NCBI GenBank assembly: GCA_012518555.1 | Contig: JAAYRW010000045.1 | Location: 1-56,644, forward strand | DNA length: 56,644 bases | Source of the DNA: Tissierellia bacterium | GTDB taxonomy: Bacteria; Bacillota; Clostridia; Tissierellales; Sedimentibacteraceae | Reading direction: 5' to 3' | Shown here: piece by piece, positions 8,317 through 18,492 of the stretch | Numbering within the stretch: position 1 is the stretch's first letter | Layout: each line of letters begins with the position of its first letter | Notes under the pieces: generated by a model | What the model saw: only the letters and a program-made list of their open reading frames with translations | Database searches by the model: none | Told to the model about the DNA's origin: nothing | Program-made: the position numbers and the translations under genes

Positions 8317-11103
8317 TTATTTGTTTGCTCCGCAGCATCGTTTATATTTTTTGCCGCTCCCGCAGGGGCAGGGTTCGTTTCTTCCTACTTTTCTCTCTTT
8401 TTTGACTACTGTCTGAGCTTTACCTCCTAGATTGTCTAAACTTCCTCCGCTGGTTCCCGTAATTTTGGCAACTTCTTTTCGTTGGATTTTTTCTTGGGGT
8501 CTTACACGCATTAACATTTTCACTGTATCTTCTTGTATGGCAGCAGTCATTTCTTCAAACATATCAAATCCTTCCACTTGATATGCTCTAACAGGATCTT
8601 CATTTCCAATAGCACGTAGACCTATTCCCTGTCTTAATTGATCCATTGCATCAATGTGATCCATCCATTTTGAATCAACATTTCGAAGAAGTATTACCCG
8701 TTCAACTTCTCTAAAGATTTCTTCACCAAATTCTGCTTCTTGTCTAGCATAATGTCTATCAACTGCATTTCTTACTCTTTCTGCAAGTATTTCTTTGGAA
8801 ATTTCTTCAGCTTTAACTCCTTCAAAATTTATAAGGATCGAAAATGTGTCTGCTATATATTTTGTAAATCCTGATAAGTCCCAGTTTTCCATATTTCTAT
8901 CTTCAGTAGTATACATATTAATTCCTTTTTCAATTAAGGAATCCACCATGTTAGAAATATAGCCTTTTAGATTTTCTCCTAAAAGCACCCTTCTTCTTTC
9001 TGCATATATAACTTCTCTTTGTTTGTTCATTACATTGTCATATTGAAGAACATGCTTTCTAATATCGAAGTTCCTACCTTCAACTCTTGCCTGAGCAGTT
9101 TCAATAGTCTTAGTAAGCATTCCCGCTTCTAAAGGCTCATCTTCAGGCATTTTCAAAGTTTCAATTAATGATCTTACCTTATCTCCAGCAAATAGCCTCA
9201 TTAAGTCATCTTCAAGGGATATATAGAAACGAGTTGAACCAGGGTCTCCCTGTCTTCCGGCACGACCTCTTAACTGATTGTCGATACGTCTTGACTCATG
9301 ACGTTCCGTACCAATAATATGGAGCCCTCCTGCTTCTCTTACCTTTTGCTGCTCATCTTTTAATTCTTCTTTAGATTCTTCAAGTAATTGTTTATATACT
9401 TTCCTAACTTCTATTAATTCAGCATCATCTGTTTCGTCAAAACCATCTGCTAAAGAAATAAGTTCATCGGAAAATCCCTTTGCTTTCAGTTTATTTTTTG
9501 CAATAAACTCTGGATTACCTCCAAGTACTATGTCAGTACCCCTTCCTGCCATGTTAGTTGCAATAGTTACTGCTCCTAAACGTCCTGCTTGAGCTACTAT
9601 TTCAGCCTCTTTTTCATGATGTTTTGCATTTAAAACCTCATGTTTTATACCATGTTTTTTTAATAATTTACTTAATAATTCAGAGTTTTCTATTGAAATA
9701 GTTCCCACTAAAATAGGTTGCCCGCTTTTATGTCTTTCTATAATTTCATCGATTACGGCCTTGTACTTTCCTTCTTCTCCCTTGTAAACTACATCTTGTA
9801 AGTCTTTTCTTATAACTTCTTTATTTGTAGGGATTTCTATTACATCAACGCCGTAAATTTCTCTAAACTCATCTTCTTCCGTCTTTGCAGTACCGGTCAT
9901 ACCGGAAAGTTTCTTATACATTCTGAAATAATTTTGAAATGTTATTGTGGCAAGGGTTTTTGACTCTTTTCGAACTTCTATTCTTTCCTTTGCTTCGATG
10001 GCCTGGTGAAGACCATTAGAATATCTTCGGCCGTACATAATACGTCCCGTAAACTCATCGACTATTAAAACTTCTCCGTCCTTTACAATGTAGTCAATAT
10101 CTCTTTTCATTGTATTTTGGGCCTTTAAAGCTTGATTTATATGGTGAGAAATTTCCATGTTTTCTTGGTTTGCTAAATTTTCTATATTGAAAAACCTTTC
10201 TGCCTTTGTAATTCCCCTAGCAGTAAGAGTAACATTTTTTGCTTTTTCATCTACAATAAAATCTACCGTATCGTCTTCTTCCACATCACCCATCATATAA
10301 TCCATCTTAGTTTTTTTGTCTTCAGGAAGTTGGACCTTACCTTTCAAGGTCAATACGAAGTTGTTTGCCATTTCATACAGAGCAGTTGACTTTTCCCCCT
10401 CTCCAGAAATTATAAGGGGAGTCCTTGCCTCATCTATAAGAATACTGTCTACCTCATCTATGATGCAGAAATTCAAATCTCTTTGAACCATTTCTTCCTT
10501 ATGGATTACCATATTATCTCTTAAATAGTCGAAACCAAATTCATTATTAGTACCGTAGGTAATATCTGCTTTATAGGCATTTACTCTTTCTTCCTTTGAT
10601 ATTCCATGAACTATACAGCCTACGGAAAGCCCTAAGAAATTATGCACCTTACCCATCCAGTCAGCATCACGTTTAGCCAAGTAATCGTTAACTGTTATAA
10701 CATGTACTCCCTTTCCTTCCAAGGCATTCAAATATACAGGCAAGGTTGAAACTAATGTTTTTCCTTCTCCTGTCTTCATTTCCGCAATTCGTCCCTGATG
10801 AAGAACTACACCGCCTAATACTTGTACTCGGTAATGTTTCTGACCTAAAACCCTCCAGGCAGCTTCTCTTACTACTGCAAAGGCTTCAGGCAGTATATCG
10901 TCCTTAGTTTCACCCTTTTTAAGTCTTTCTTTAAATTCATCAGTTTTAGCTTTTAATTGGCTGTCCGACAATTCTTCCATGGTCTTTTCCAAAGACATTA
11001 CTTTTTCTACTGTCGGTTGTAATCTTTTTATTTCTTTTTCGCTGTATGAACCGAATATTTTTTCTAAAAAACTTTTCACCATACTATCATAGTATCCTTC
11101 CAT
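8317..11103 (-). CDS. secA: Preprotein translocase ATPase SecA
   Basis: SecA drives secretory proteins through SecYEG. As listed it has 928 residues. The true N-terminus may be the Met at 11082 ([12 protein letters not shown]), because the first ATG directly abuts the upstream stop and has no ribosome site; an AAGGAT lies about 12 bases before 11082. Visible motifs are Walker A (MKTGEGKTL), [19 protein letters not shown], the helicase motif [22 protein letters not shown], and a C-terminal zinc SEC-C motif ([14 protein letters not shown]). Order secA-prfB is conserved across Firmicutes. Here two flavoprotein genes precede it in the same operon. Confidence 0.96.
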   Translation of the reverse strand: MEGYYDSMVKSFLEKIFGSYSEKEIKRLQPTVEKVMSLEKTMEELSDSQLKAKTDEFKERLKKGETKDDILPEAFAVVREAAWRVLGQKHYRVQVLGGVVLHQGRIAEMKTGEGKTLVSTLPVYLNALEGKGVHVITVNDYLAKRDADWMGKVHNFLGLSVGCIVHGISKEERVNAYKADITYGTNNEFGFDYLRDNMVIHKEEMVQRDLNFCIIDEVDSILIDEARTPLIISGEGEKSTALYEMANNFVLTLKGKVQLPEDKKTKMDYMMGDVEEDDTVDFIVDEKAKNVTLTARGITKAERFFNIENLANQENMEISHHINQALKAQNTMKRDIDYIVKDGEVLIVDEFTGRIMYGRRYSNGLHQAIEAKERIEVRKESKTLATITFQNYFRMYKKLSGMTGTAKTEEDEFREIYGVDVIEIPTNKEVIRKDLQDVVYKGEEGKYKAVIDEIIERHKSGQPILVGTISIENSELLSKLLKKHGIKHEVLNAKHHEKEAEIVAQAGRLGAVTIATNMAGRGTDIVLGGNPEFIAKNKLKAKGFSDELISLADGFDETDDAELIEVRKVYKQLLEESKEELKDEQQKVREAGGLHIIGTERHESRRIDNQLRGRAGRQGDPGSTRFYISLEDDLMRLFAGDKVRSLIETLKMPEDEPLEAGMLTKTIETAQARVEGRNFDIRKHVLQYDNVMNKQREVIYAERRRVLLGENLKGYISNMVDSLIEKGINMYTTEDRNMENWDLSGFTKYIADTFSILINFEGVKAEEISKEILAERVRNAVDRHYARQEAEFGEEIFREVERVILLRNVDSKWMDHIDAMDQLRQGIGLRAIGNEDPVRAYQVEGFDMFEEMTAAIQEDTVKMLMRVRPQEKIQRKEVAKITGTSGGSLDNLGGKAQTVVKKERKVGRNEPCPCGSGKKYKRCCGANK

Positions 11104-12324
11104 CTATATTATTGAGCAGTAATAGCCTGCAGTATAGCCGGAACTCCAGGCCCACTGCAAGTTAAAACCTCCGCAATCCCCATCTACATCCAGGATTTCT
11201 CCGGCAAAGTACAATCCTTTTACCTTCAGTGATTCTAGGGTTTTAGAATCTACTTGTTTGAGATCTATTCCTCCTGCAGTTGATTGAGCTTGCTGCCATG
11301 AATTATGACCGGCCACTGGGAATTTCCACTCTTTTAGAATATCTATTATCTTATATATTTCTTTTTTATTTAATCTTTTACAAAGTTTATCTAATTTATC
11401 AAAACCTGCCTCGTACAAAACGACGGGTATAAGTTTCTTGTTAATAAAGCCTATCATTCCCTCTTCAACCGTCTTATAGCCTACTTTTCTGAACCTTTCT
11501 TCAAGAATAGTATATAAGTCTATCTTGGTATAGCTTGGGAACATATCAAGAAGGATATAAGGCTCCCGCCCTTTGTTAAATTCCTCTATAACCCTTCGGC
11601 TTATCTGCAAAATTGGAGGTCCTGATATTCCATATTGAGTAAAAAGAATTTCTCCTTCTTCTTCTCTTATAAGTTTATCATTAATATATCCTCTAACTAC
11701 ACCGTCAAATTTAATTCCTGATATTCGCTTAAAGTATTTACCCTTTAATTTCAACTGAACTAAGGCTGGAAAAGGTTCAATAATAGAGTGACCAAAGGAT
11801 TTAGCCAATTGGTACCCCCAACCGTTAGAACCTAACTGAGGGCTTGCTTTTCCCCCTGTTGCCAAAATAACTTTATCTGCAAACTCTGTACTTCTACCTA
11901 TAATACTGAATTTGTCTTTACTTTTCCTTAACTCTCTTACGTCAAAGTCTGTTCTTTCCTCTATATTAAGCCTTTTTACCTCATATCTTAATACATCTAA
12001 AATGCTGGAGGCTTGAAGGGAATTTGGATATACCTTCCCACTTTCATCAACATAGGGATAGATTCCTAAATCTTCAAAAAAATCTAAAGTTTTATATAGA
12101 TCAAAAAACTCCATTACATTCTTAGCACGGTCTATATTTTTACTGTGGTAACATTCTGCCGACAGCTTCATATTTGTATAGTTACATCTTCCGTTACCTG
12201 TAGCTAAAATTTTCTTTCCAACTCTATTCATTTTTTCATAAATACTTACTTGGGCACCATTTCTTGCAGCAATTATTGCCGCAACTAATCCTGATGCTCC
12301 TCCACCAATAACAGCTACCTTCAT
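11104..12324 (-). CDS. HI0933-like (BaiN/RdsA-type) flavoprotein
   Basis: 406 residues, typical of the HI0933/YhiN flavoprotein family that includes BaiN. The N-terminal FAD dinucleotide fold is VAVIGGGASGLVAAIIAARNG. The family signatures GNGRCNYTN (near residue 43) and ATGGKASPQLGSNGWGYQLA (near 155) are present, and the C-terminal FAD block is FAGEILDVDGDCGGFNLQWA. BaiN acts in bile-acid reduction in gut clostridia, but most homologues have no proven substrate, so no reaction is assigned. It lies 3 bases after another flavoprotein and directly abuts secA. Confidence 0.85.
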   Translation of the reverse strand: MKVAVIGGGASGLVAAIIAARNGAQVSIYEKMNRVGKKILATGNGRCNYTNMKLSAECYHSKNIDRAKNVMEFFDLYKTLDFFEDLGIYPYVDESGKVYPNSLQASSILDVLRYEVKRLNIEERTDFDVRELRKSKDKFSIIGRSTEFADKVILATGGKASPQLGSNGWGYQLAKSFGHSIIEPFPALVQLKLKGKYFKRISGIKFDGVVRGYINDKLIREEEGEILFTQYGISGPPILQISRRVIEEFNKGREPYILLDMFPSYTKIDLYTILEERFRKVGYKTVEEGMIGFINKKLIPVVLYEAGFDKLDKLCKRLNKKEIYKIIDILKEWKFPVAGHNSWQQAQSTAGGIDLKQVDSKTLESLKVKGLYFAGEILDVDGDCGGFNLQWAWSSGYTAGYYCSII

Positions 12325-12327
12325 AAT

Positions 12328-13929
12328 CTATTCCTTTTCTACTAAGGGTTTGTATGTTTGAATAATTTGCTCTGCCACTTTAAGTCCGTCTATAGCTGCA
12401 GACATAATTCCTCCTGCATAGCCAGAGCCTTCGCCACAGGGATAAACTCCCCTTATGCTAGACTGCATTTCTTTATCTCTTACTATTCTTAAGGGAGATG
12501 AAGTCCTGGTTTCAACTCCCGTCAGCAATGTATCCGGTCTATCATAACCTGTAAGTAGTCTTCCAAAGGCAGTTATTCCTTCAACTAAACTTTCGCACAC
12601 ATATTCCGGCAAACAATCCCAAAGGTTGCCAAAAGTAGATCCTGGTCTATAAGTAGGATAAATGTCACCAAAAGTTTTAGATACCTTTTTTTCCTTAAAG
12701 TCCTTAAAAAGCTGAATTGGAGCTCGATAATTTCCTCCTCCAACTTCAAAAGCTAACTTTTCCCATTTTCGTTGGAACTCTATACCTGCCAAAGGGTCTT
12801 CCTGGCCACCAAAATCTTCAGGATTTATTGTAACGACTACAGCAGAATTAGCATTTTCAAGATCCCTTTCATGGAAACTCATTCCGTTAGTAACGACACC
12901 GCCAACTTCAGAAGCAGAGGCGGTAACAACTCCCCCAGGACACATACAAAATGTGTAAACACTTCTTCCATTCTTACTTTTATGAACGAATTTATAGTCA
13001 GCAGGTCCAAGTTTCGGATGGTCTGCCATACTTCCATACTGAGCTTCACTTATCATCCTTTGAGGATGCTCAACTCGTAATCCTATAGCAAAAGCTTTTG
13101 ATGTAAGTTCTAACTTTTCATTAAGCATTTCATAGCTATCCCTAGCGTTATGACCTATTGCTAAAACTAATACATCAGTTTCTATAATATCGCTTTCAGT
13201 TATAATTCGATATATAGAACCATCCTTTACAGTGATGTCTACCATACATTCTTCAAATCTAAAGGTTCCGCCTAAGCTAGCAATTTTCTTTCTTATATTT
13301 ACAAGAACCTTCCTCAGTAAATCCGTTCCTATATGAGGTTTATTAATATAGGTTATTTCGTAAGGAGCGCCTGCTTCAACGAATTCCTCTAATACTTTCT
13401 TACCCCGTTTTGATCTATCCTTTATTAAAGTGTTAAGTTTTCCGTCAGAAAATGTTCCGGAGCCACCCTCTCCAAACTGTACGTTAGAGTTTAAATTTAA
13501 AGTTCCGTCCTTCCAAAATCTTTCTACATCCTTAACTCTTTCCTTTATTAATTTCCCTCTTTCAATTATTATTGGATTATAACCTTTCTCTGCAAGAAGT
13601 AAGGCGCAAAACAGTCCTGCAGGTCCACAGCCTACTACAACAGGTCTATTGTTCAAAGGCTGCTCTCCCCTTGCTTTAACATCATAGATAAAGGGTTCTA
13701 CGGCAGAAATATTGTTATTTCTTTTAGAAATTTTTATTTCCCTATCTGTTTCCACATCTAATGTATAGATAAATAATATTTCATCTTTCTTTCGAGCATC
13801 TATTGACTTTCTAAAAATTGTAAGTTCCTTAATATCTTCTATCTCGATCTTTAGGGCTTCCGCTGCTTTTATATATAAATCTTCTTCATCGTGATCTATA
13901 GGTAATTTAACTTGTTGAATTCTAATCAT
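12328..13929 (-). CDS. FAD-dependent dehydrogenase, COG2509 type
   Basis: 533 residues from the ATG at 13929, which has a GAGAGGTG ribosome site; a TTG 15 bases upstream is an unlikely start. The first ~100 residues are the small alpha/beta domain of this family. A dinucleotide-binding loop follows (VVGCGPAGLFCALLLAEKG), then QFGEGGSGTFSDGKL and, near the C-terminus, GVETRTSSPLRI and PCGEGSGYAGGIMSAAIDG. The family is widespread and its substrate is unknown; it resembles geranylgeranyl-reductase-like oxidoreductases. It is the first gene of the operon running through secA to the HAD gene. Confidence 0.82.
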   Translation of the reverse strand: MIRIQQVKLPIDHDEEDLYIKAAEALKIEIEDIKELTIFRKSIDARKKDEILFIYTLDVETDREIKISKRNNNISAVEPFIYDVKARGEQPLNNRPVVVGCGPAGLFCALLLAEKGYNPIIIERGKLIKERVKDVERFWKDGTLNLNSNVQFGEGGSGTFSDGKLNTLIKDRSKRGKKVLEEFVEAGAPYEITYINKPHIGTDLLRKVLVNIRKKIASLGGTFRFEECMVDITVKDGSIYRIITESDIIETDVLVLAIGHNARDSYEMLNEKLELTSKAFAIGLRVEHPQRMISEAQYGSMADHPKLGPADYKFVHKSKNGRSVYTFCMCPGGVVTASASEVGGVVTNGMSFHERDLENANSAVVVTINPEDFGGQEDPLAGIEFQRKWEKLAFEVGGGNYRAPIQLFKDFKEKKVSKTFGDIYPTYRPGSTFGNLWDCLPEYVCESLVEGITAFGRLLTGYDRPDTLLTGVETRTSSPLRIVRDKEMQSSIRGVYPCGEGSGYAGGIMSAAIDGLKVAEQIIQTYKPLVEKE

Positions 13930-14247
13930 AGGTACACCTCTCAACTTATGGTCAAATAAATTCTGTCATGTAACTTTATCATTATAACATAGTTTCAAAA
14001 ATATTCTATGTCTTTTTTTGCAGATGCCCTAACCCCATTTTTCTGAGTCTTTTTTCAGAAAAATGGCTGGTAGGTCATTCGCAACGAATTCCCAAAATAT
14101 GCGACCATAGGGAGCAAATATTTTGGTGAATGAGACTGCGAGATGCCCTTTATGACCTAACCCAATTTCTTCGACCGTTAGGGAGAGAGAAATTAATAAT
14201 ACACCTTTATTTGAGCATATTAACTTAAAGGAATAAGAGGAGTTAAT
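13930..14247. other. Divergent intergenic region with promoter box and repeat
   Basis: 318 bp between the divergent flavoprotein and EamA genes. A TATAAT box for the minus-strand operon lies at 13981-13986, without a clear -35. From 14021 to 14194 is a palindromic repeat, described separately. An AGAGGAG ribosome site for the EamA gene is at the right end. Confidence 0.6.
14021..14194. repeat. Palindromic intergenic repeat element
   Basis: Contains a perfect 12-bp inverted repeat (14035-14046 with 14055-14066). A second imperfect palindrome has TAGGTCATTC on the left answered by GAATGA and TGACCTA on the right. AGATGCCCT occurs at both ends of the element. Two inner stretches, CGACCATAGGGAGCAAATATTTT and a shorter CGACCGTTAGGGAGAGA, resemble the repeats at 15.1 and 47.7 kb. 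No coding potential is seen. Confidence 0.6.
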
Positions 14248-15090
14248 ATGACAAAAAATAAATCGATACTATTAATGCTTTTTTCTGCATTTACATTTTC
14301 ATCTATGCAAATAATAGTTAAATTATTGCCGGAAGTACCTTTGATGGAAAAAGTGTTTTTTAGAAATTTTATCAGTCTTATTATTGCTTACTTCATCATT
14401 AAGAGAAAGGACCAAAGTTTTTTCGGTTTGAAGGAAAATCGAAAATATCTTTTCTACCGTTATTTGTTCGGCTTTTCAGGCCTAATACTGTTCTTTTATG
14501 CTACAACACAAATGTTGGCAGCGGATGCTGCCATACTTAATAAACTGTCACCTATCTTCGTAATGATATTGGCACATTATTTTTTAAAAGAAAAGATTAA
14601 CAAAACTAAAATTCTTGTACTAGTAGTTTCTGTATTGGGTGCACTTTTAGTAATAAAACCTCAGTTTAATTTCTCTATTCTTCCTGCTCTAGCGGGATTT
14701 ATTTCTGCAATCCTATCCGGTGCAGCCTTTGTAGCAATTAAATTACTTGCAGATAAGGAAAGTGTCTATAGGACGGTTTTCTATTTTTCATTTCTTTCTT
14801 CTTTAAGCTGCATACCCTTTTTCTTCTTTGAATTTGTAATTCCAAACTTTCATCAACTGCTACTTCTTATACTATTAGGATTACTTGCAGCCTTAGGCCA
14901 AATTGCCCTTACCACTGCCTATAAAGCTTGCCCTGCCTCAGAAATATCAATTTATGATTATTCAAACATTATTTTCTCATCAGTTTTAGGCTATATCTTT
15001 CTACAAGAGATACCCGACTGGCTATCAATTGTGGGAGGATTATTAATAATAGCTTCCTCCTTCTATTTGTTTATGAAATCAAAGAATTAA
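14248..15090 (+). CDS. EamA/DMT-superfamily membrane transporter
   Basis: 280 residues with about ten hydrophobic segments, arranged as two EamA repeats (roughly 5-135 and 145-275). Such proteins export or import metabolites, often amino acids or nucleotides; S-adenosylmethionine and other substrates are also known. The C-terminal repeat contains the DMT-like stretch SIYDYSNIIFSSVLGYIFLQEIP. The substrate cannot be read from sequence. It stands alone on the plus strand with an AGAGGAG ribosome site 7 bases before the ATG. Confidence 0.85.
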   Translation: MTKNKSILLMLFSAFTFSSMQIIVKLLPEVPLMEKVFFRNFISLIIAYFIIKRKDQSFFGLKENRKYLFYRYLFGFSGLILFFYATTQMLAADAAILNKLSPIFVMILAHYFLKEKINKTKILVLVVSVLGALLVIKPQFNFSILPALAGFISAILSGAAFVAIKLLADKESVYRTVFYFSFLSSLSCIPFFFFEFVIPNFHQLLLLILLGLLAALGQIALTTAYKACPASEISIYDYSNIIFSSVLGYIFLQEIPDWLSIVGGLLIIASSFYLFMKSKN

Positions 15091-15094
15091 TATT

Positions 15095-15137
15095 ATTGGT
15101 GGTCGAAACCGTGAGCGGATATTTTTCTTATTTTTCG
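15095..15137. repeat. Dispersed repeat, half-element copy
   Basis: Positions 15101-15137 match 47756-47792 at 34 of 37 bases (consensus start GGYCGAAACCG, then AGCGGATATTTTTC). It begins just past the EamA stop codon. Only the right half of the 47.6-kb palindrome is present here. Confidence 0.7.
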
Positions 15138-15170
15138 GCGACACTTCGAAAAGTTATGATTCTAGTAACT

Positions 15171-15596
15171 TCATATTTCCTTTCCCACTATGGGACTTGA
15201 CATAATAATAAATGTTTCGGTATTTCCGAAAAATTGAACCTTTCCTACAAGTTCCTGTAAATGTGTCATTTCTCTTAAATAGGCTTCCATAATCATACTG
15301 TGAGGCCCCGTAACATGATGACACTCAACTATTTCCTCTGAATTCCTAGCAAACTCCAAAAAACTTTCCTGTTTTTCAGGTTTTATAGTTGCATTTATTA
15401 AAACATGTATGGGTTTACCTACCTTTTTATTATTTACGACAGCCTTGTAACCTTCAATTACACCCATGTCTTCTAATCTTTTAACTCTTTCAGCTACAGC
15501 AGGAGGACTTAAGGATACTTTCTTTCCTAAATCTTTCATAGAAATTCTTCCTTCATCTTGTAATATGCTTATTATTTTTAAATCTGTTTGATCCAT
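15171..15596 (-). CDS. Lrp/AsnC-family transcriptional regulator
   Basis: 141 residues. An N-terminal helix-turn-helix (IISILQDEGRISMKDLGKKVSLSPPAVAERVKRLE, residues 8-42) is followed by a RAM/AsnC ligand domain (about 60-140). It is transcribed divergently from the carboxyltransferase gene, and the shared 363-bp gap holds inverted sites that suit an Lrp-type octamer. Regulation of itself and of that neighbour by an amino acid is the natural guess. The ligand is unknown. Confidence 0.88.
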   Translation of the reverse strand: MDQTDLKIISILQDEGRISMKDLGKKVSLSPPAVAERVKRLEDMGVIEGYKAVVNNKKVGKPIHVLINATIKPEKQESFLEFARNSEEIVECHHVTGPHSMIMEAYLREMTHLQELVGKVQFFGNTETFIIMSSPIVGKEI

Positions 15597-15959
15597 TTTA
15601 ACACCCCTTATTTTATTAAGTATATTTTGAAAACAACTATTTTTTTAAACGAATTATAGCTGTATTGATTATTAATACTATGTACGTTTCAAGATTTACA
15701 TGATATTATGTAAGTAAGATAAGAATAAGATATGTTGAATGCAAAGTATTTTTATGTTCAAGCTATTTAGTTTTCAAAATATGTATACAATTTTAATTCT
15801 ATGTGGTATTATACCATAGTAATATAGTTCATATCAAGAAAAGAATAATCTAAGATTTTAATGAAATACTTAGTATTATATGATTTAAGATTTAAATTCT
15901 TAATTTACTTAGGGTGAAAGCAAATATTACATAAAAATATAAATTTTGAAGGAGGAATT
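15597..15959. promoter_or_regulatory. Divergent control region between lrp-type and carboxyltransferase genes
   Basis: 363 bp, very AT-rich. A 13-bp sequence ATATTTTGAAAAC at 15622-15634 recurs as an exact inverted copy at 15770-15782. A palindrome TGGTATTATACCA lies at 15804-15816 inside a longer imperfect one (15799-15819). A TATAAT box for the regulator gene is near 15656. The carboxyltransferase ATG has a strong GGAGG site. These are candidate regulator sites; no binding is proven. Confidence 0.55.
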
Positions 15960-17315
15960 ATGTCAAGATTAAAGATAGCTGAAACATCCCTTAGAGACGG
16001 ACATCAGTCCTTGATAGCCACAAGACTTACTACAGATGAAATACTGCCCATTCTTTCAGAAATGGATAAGGCAGGCTATTATTCCATGGAAGTTTGGGGA
16101 GGTGCTACATTTGACACCTGTCTTAGATATTTGAATGAAGACCCATGGGAACGATTGAGAAAAATACGTGCCAATGTTAAAAATACGAAACTACAGATGC
16201 TTTCCAGAGGACAAAATATTTTAGGATATAAAAATTATCCTGATGACATAGTTGAAAGGTTTTTAAAAAATGCTATTTACGAAGGAATTGATATCGTAAG
16301 AATATTTGACGCTCTTAACGATATACGAAATCTGAAAAAATCGATTGAAATAATTAACAAAGAAGGTGCTCATTGTCAGTGTGCCATATCATATACAATA
16401 AGCCCTGTTCATACCAAGGAATATTATTTAAATTTAATAAAAGAATTTGAAAGTGCCGGCGCTGATTCTATCTGTATTAAAGATATGTCTGGAATCTTAC
16501 TGCCTTACCAAGCTTATGACTTAGTTAAATCTATTAAAGAAGTAACTAAGCTCCCCCTGGAACTTCATACTCACTGTACCAGTGGTGTTGCTGAAATGAG
16601 TCTTTTAAAGGCCATAGAGGCTGGAGTTGATATTGTTGATACGGCCATATCACCCTTATCATCAGGAACATCTCAACCTGCTACAGAATCTTTAGCATTA
16701 ACTCTTAAAGATAGTCCTAGGGACCCAAAGCTTAATATTGACAGTTTAAATAATACTGCAGATTATTTTAAATCAATAATGAAAAAATACGAAGAAAAAG
16801 AATTCAATATAAAAGTTCTCATGACAGAACCTAAAACACTTTTATATCAAATACCAGGAGGTATGCTTTCAAATTTATTAGTTCAAATGAAGTCCCTTAA
16901 TGCTTCCGACAAATTTGAAGAAGTATTAGCCGAGGTTCCAAAAGTAAGAGAAGATTTAGGCTTCCCTCCCTTAGTTACACCAATGAGCCAGATGATTGGT
17001 GCCCAGGCTGTATTCAATGTAATTTCGGGAGAAAGATATAAAATAATTCCTACTGAAATAAAAAATTATGTAAGGGGAATGTACGGTAGACCTGCTGTTC
17101 CTTTATCAGATGAAATTACAAAACTTATTATCGGAGATGAAGAAGTTATAACAGTGCGCCCCGCCGACCTTTTAGGCGATGGTTATGAAGAATTTAAAGA
17201 ACAAATAGGGCATTTGGCACAAACAGAACAAGACCTTTTATCTTACGCTCTATTCCCACAAGTAGCAAAAGACTTCTTCGAAAAAAGAAAGCAAAACGTA
17301 ACACTTCATTCATAA
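15960..17315 (+). CDS. Biotin-dependent carboxyltransferase subunit (oxaloacetate decarboxylase alpha / pyruvate carboxylase B type)
   Basis: 451 residues. The HMGL-like TIM barrel starts with KIAETSLRDGHQSLIATRL, whose Asp binds the metal. The metal His pair is in LELHTHCTSGVAEM near residue 200, and the carboxyl-transfer Lys is in SICIKDMSGILLPYQA near 176-180. The C-terminal conserved carboxylase domain (about 290-445) is present, but no biotinyl domain or MKM motif follows. It would transfer carboxyl between pyruvate/oxaloacetate and a separate biotin protein. No biotin carrier, ligase or sodium-pump subunit is in the window. Specificity (decarboxylase, carboxylase or 5S transcarboxylase) is open. 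Confidence 0.85.
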   Translation: MSRLKIAETSLRDGHQSLIATRLTTDEILPILSEMDKAGYYSMEVWGGATFDTCLRYLNEDPWERLRKIRANVKNTKLQMLSRGQNILGYKNYPDDIVERFLKNAIYEGIDIVRIFDALNDIRNLKKSIEIINKEGAHCQCAISYTISPVHTKEYYLNLIKEFESAGADSICIKDMSGILLPYQAYDLVKSIKEVTKLPLELHTHCTSGVAEMSLLKAIEAGVDIVDTAISPLSSGTSQPATESLALTLKDSPRDPKLNIDSLNNTADYFKSIMKKYEEKEFNIKVLMTEPKTLLYQIPGGMLSNLLVQMKSLNASDKFEEVLAEVPKVREDLGFPPLVTPMSQMIGAQAVFNVISGERYKIIPTEIKNYVRGMYGRPAVPLSDEITKLIIGDEEVITVRPADLLGDGYEEFKEQIGHLAQTEQDLLSYALFPQVAKDFFEKRKQNVTLHS

Positions 17316-17323
17316 AAAAAGTG

Positions 17324-17360
17324 AGACACTAAGGGCCTGCTGCCTTAAGTGTCTTTCTTT
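17324..17360. terminator. Bidirectional terminator between carboxyltransferase and rtcB
   Basis: Stem AGACACT-AAGG with CCTTAAGTGTCT (17324-17334 with 17343-17354), with one bulge, flanked by an A7 run on the left and CTTTCTTTTATT on the right. It lies between convergent genes and can serve both. Confidence 0.85.
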
Positions 17361-18469
17361 TATTCTCCGGCTTTAAAATTGTATACCGGCTTAATAATTT
17401 TCAAAACTTCTGCCGTTTCACCGATATTGTTTATAATTTCCTCCATAGGCTTGTATGCCATAGGAGCTTCGTCTAAAGTAGATAAGTTAACTGATGTAGT
17501 GTAAATATCTTTCATGGAGTTTTTATAATCCTCCATGGTAATTGATTCCTTTGCCTTTTTCCTGCTCATTAATCTTCCGGCTCCGTGAGGTGCTGAGTAA
17601 TTCCAATTTTCATTTCCTTTACCTATACATAAAAGACTGCCATCTCGCATATTTATGGGGATAATAATCTTTTCGCCCTTATATGCAGATATACTTCCTT
17701 TTCGAATAATATTATCTTTGAAATTTATATAGTTATGTATAGTTTCAAAGTTATTATAATCTTCAAGGCTTGTCCCGAACATTTTATCTAAAATTATACT
17801 TGCCATAACTTGTCTATTTAAAGTTGCATACTCTTGACAAATTTTCATATCATTTAAATATTTTTCTCTCCACTTACCTTCTAAATAACAAAGAGTGCGA
17901 GGATAGGATTTTTCTTTACCCTTATGCAGTTCTATAGCCTTTCTTTGATAATATTGGGCTACTTGATTCCCTAAATTCCTGCTACCAGAATGGATGACTA
18001 AGTAAAAATTTCCTTCATCATCTTTATTAATCTCTATAAAATGGTTTCCGCCACCTAAAGTTCCAATACTTCTTTTAATTCTATCGATATTCTTTAACTC
18101 TCTATAACAATGAAGTTTTTCAAGATTTTCAAAATTATAAAGAATACTTTTTTGTATACCTCTTCCACTAGGTATATATTTATTAATAAGATTGTCTAAT
18201 TTTTTCAGATCTATAGATGTTTTTTTAAGTTCTATAACTAGTAATCCACATCCAATATCGACTCCCACTATATTAGGTATAACTTTATCTCCTAGATTAG
18301 CAGTAAAACCTATTACACATCCTACTCCTGCATGAGTATCAGGCATTATTCGAATTTTGCTATCCTTTGCAAAATCTTGATCACAAAAATTAATAATCTG
18401 AGACTTAGTTTCTTCATCTATATTATGGGTAAATACTTTTGCAGTATTGTATTTCCCTCTTAATATCAT
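17360..18469 (-). CDS. rtcB: RtcB-family RNA ligase
   Basis: 369 residues. RtcB joins RNA 2',3'-cyclic phosphate or 3'-phosphate ends to 5'-OH using GTP and Mn. Metal and guanylylation motifs are visible: MPDTHAGVGCVIGF (near 44), VGVDIGCG with the metal Cys (near 68), GGGNHFIEI (near 137), HSGSRNLG (near 156) and SAPHGAGRLMSR with the guanylylated His. It is somewhat shorter than E. coli RtcB (408 residues), as in many clostridial copies. AAGGAGG supports the start. It is the last gene after radA, a MoxR ATPase and a VWA protein, a setting that suggests stress or repair. Confidence 0.92.
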   Translation of the reverse strand: MILRGKYNTAKVFTHNIDEETKSQIINFCDQDFAKDSKIRIMPDTHAGVGCVIGFTANLGDKVIPNIVGVDIGCGLLVIELKKTSIDLKKLDNLINKYIPSGRGIQKSILYNFENLEKLHCYRELKNIDRIKRSIGTLGGGNHFIEINKDDEGNFYLVIHSGSRNLGNQVAQYYQRKAIELHKGKEKSYPRTLCYLEGKWREKYLNDMKICQEYATLNRQVMASIILDKMFGTSLEDYNNFETIHNYINFKDNIIRKGSISAYKGEKIIIPINMRDGSLLCIGKGNENWNYSAPHGAGRLMSRKKAKESITMEDYKNSMKDIYTTSVNLSTLDEAPMAYKPMEEIINNIGETAEVLKIIKPVYNFKAGE

Positions 18470-18492
18470 TAAATACCTCCTTCTAAAGAATT

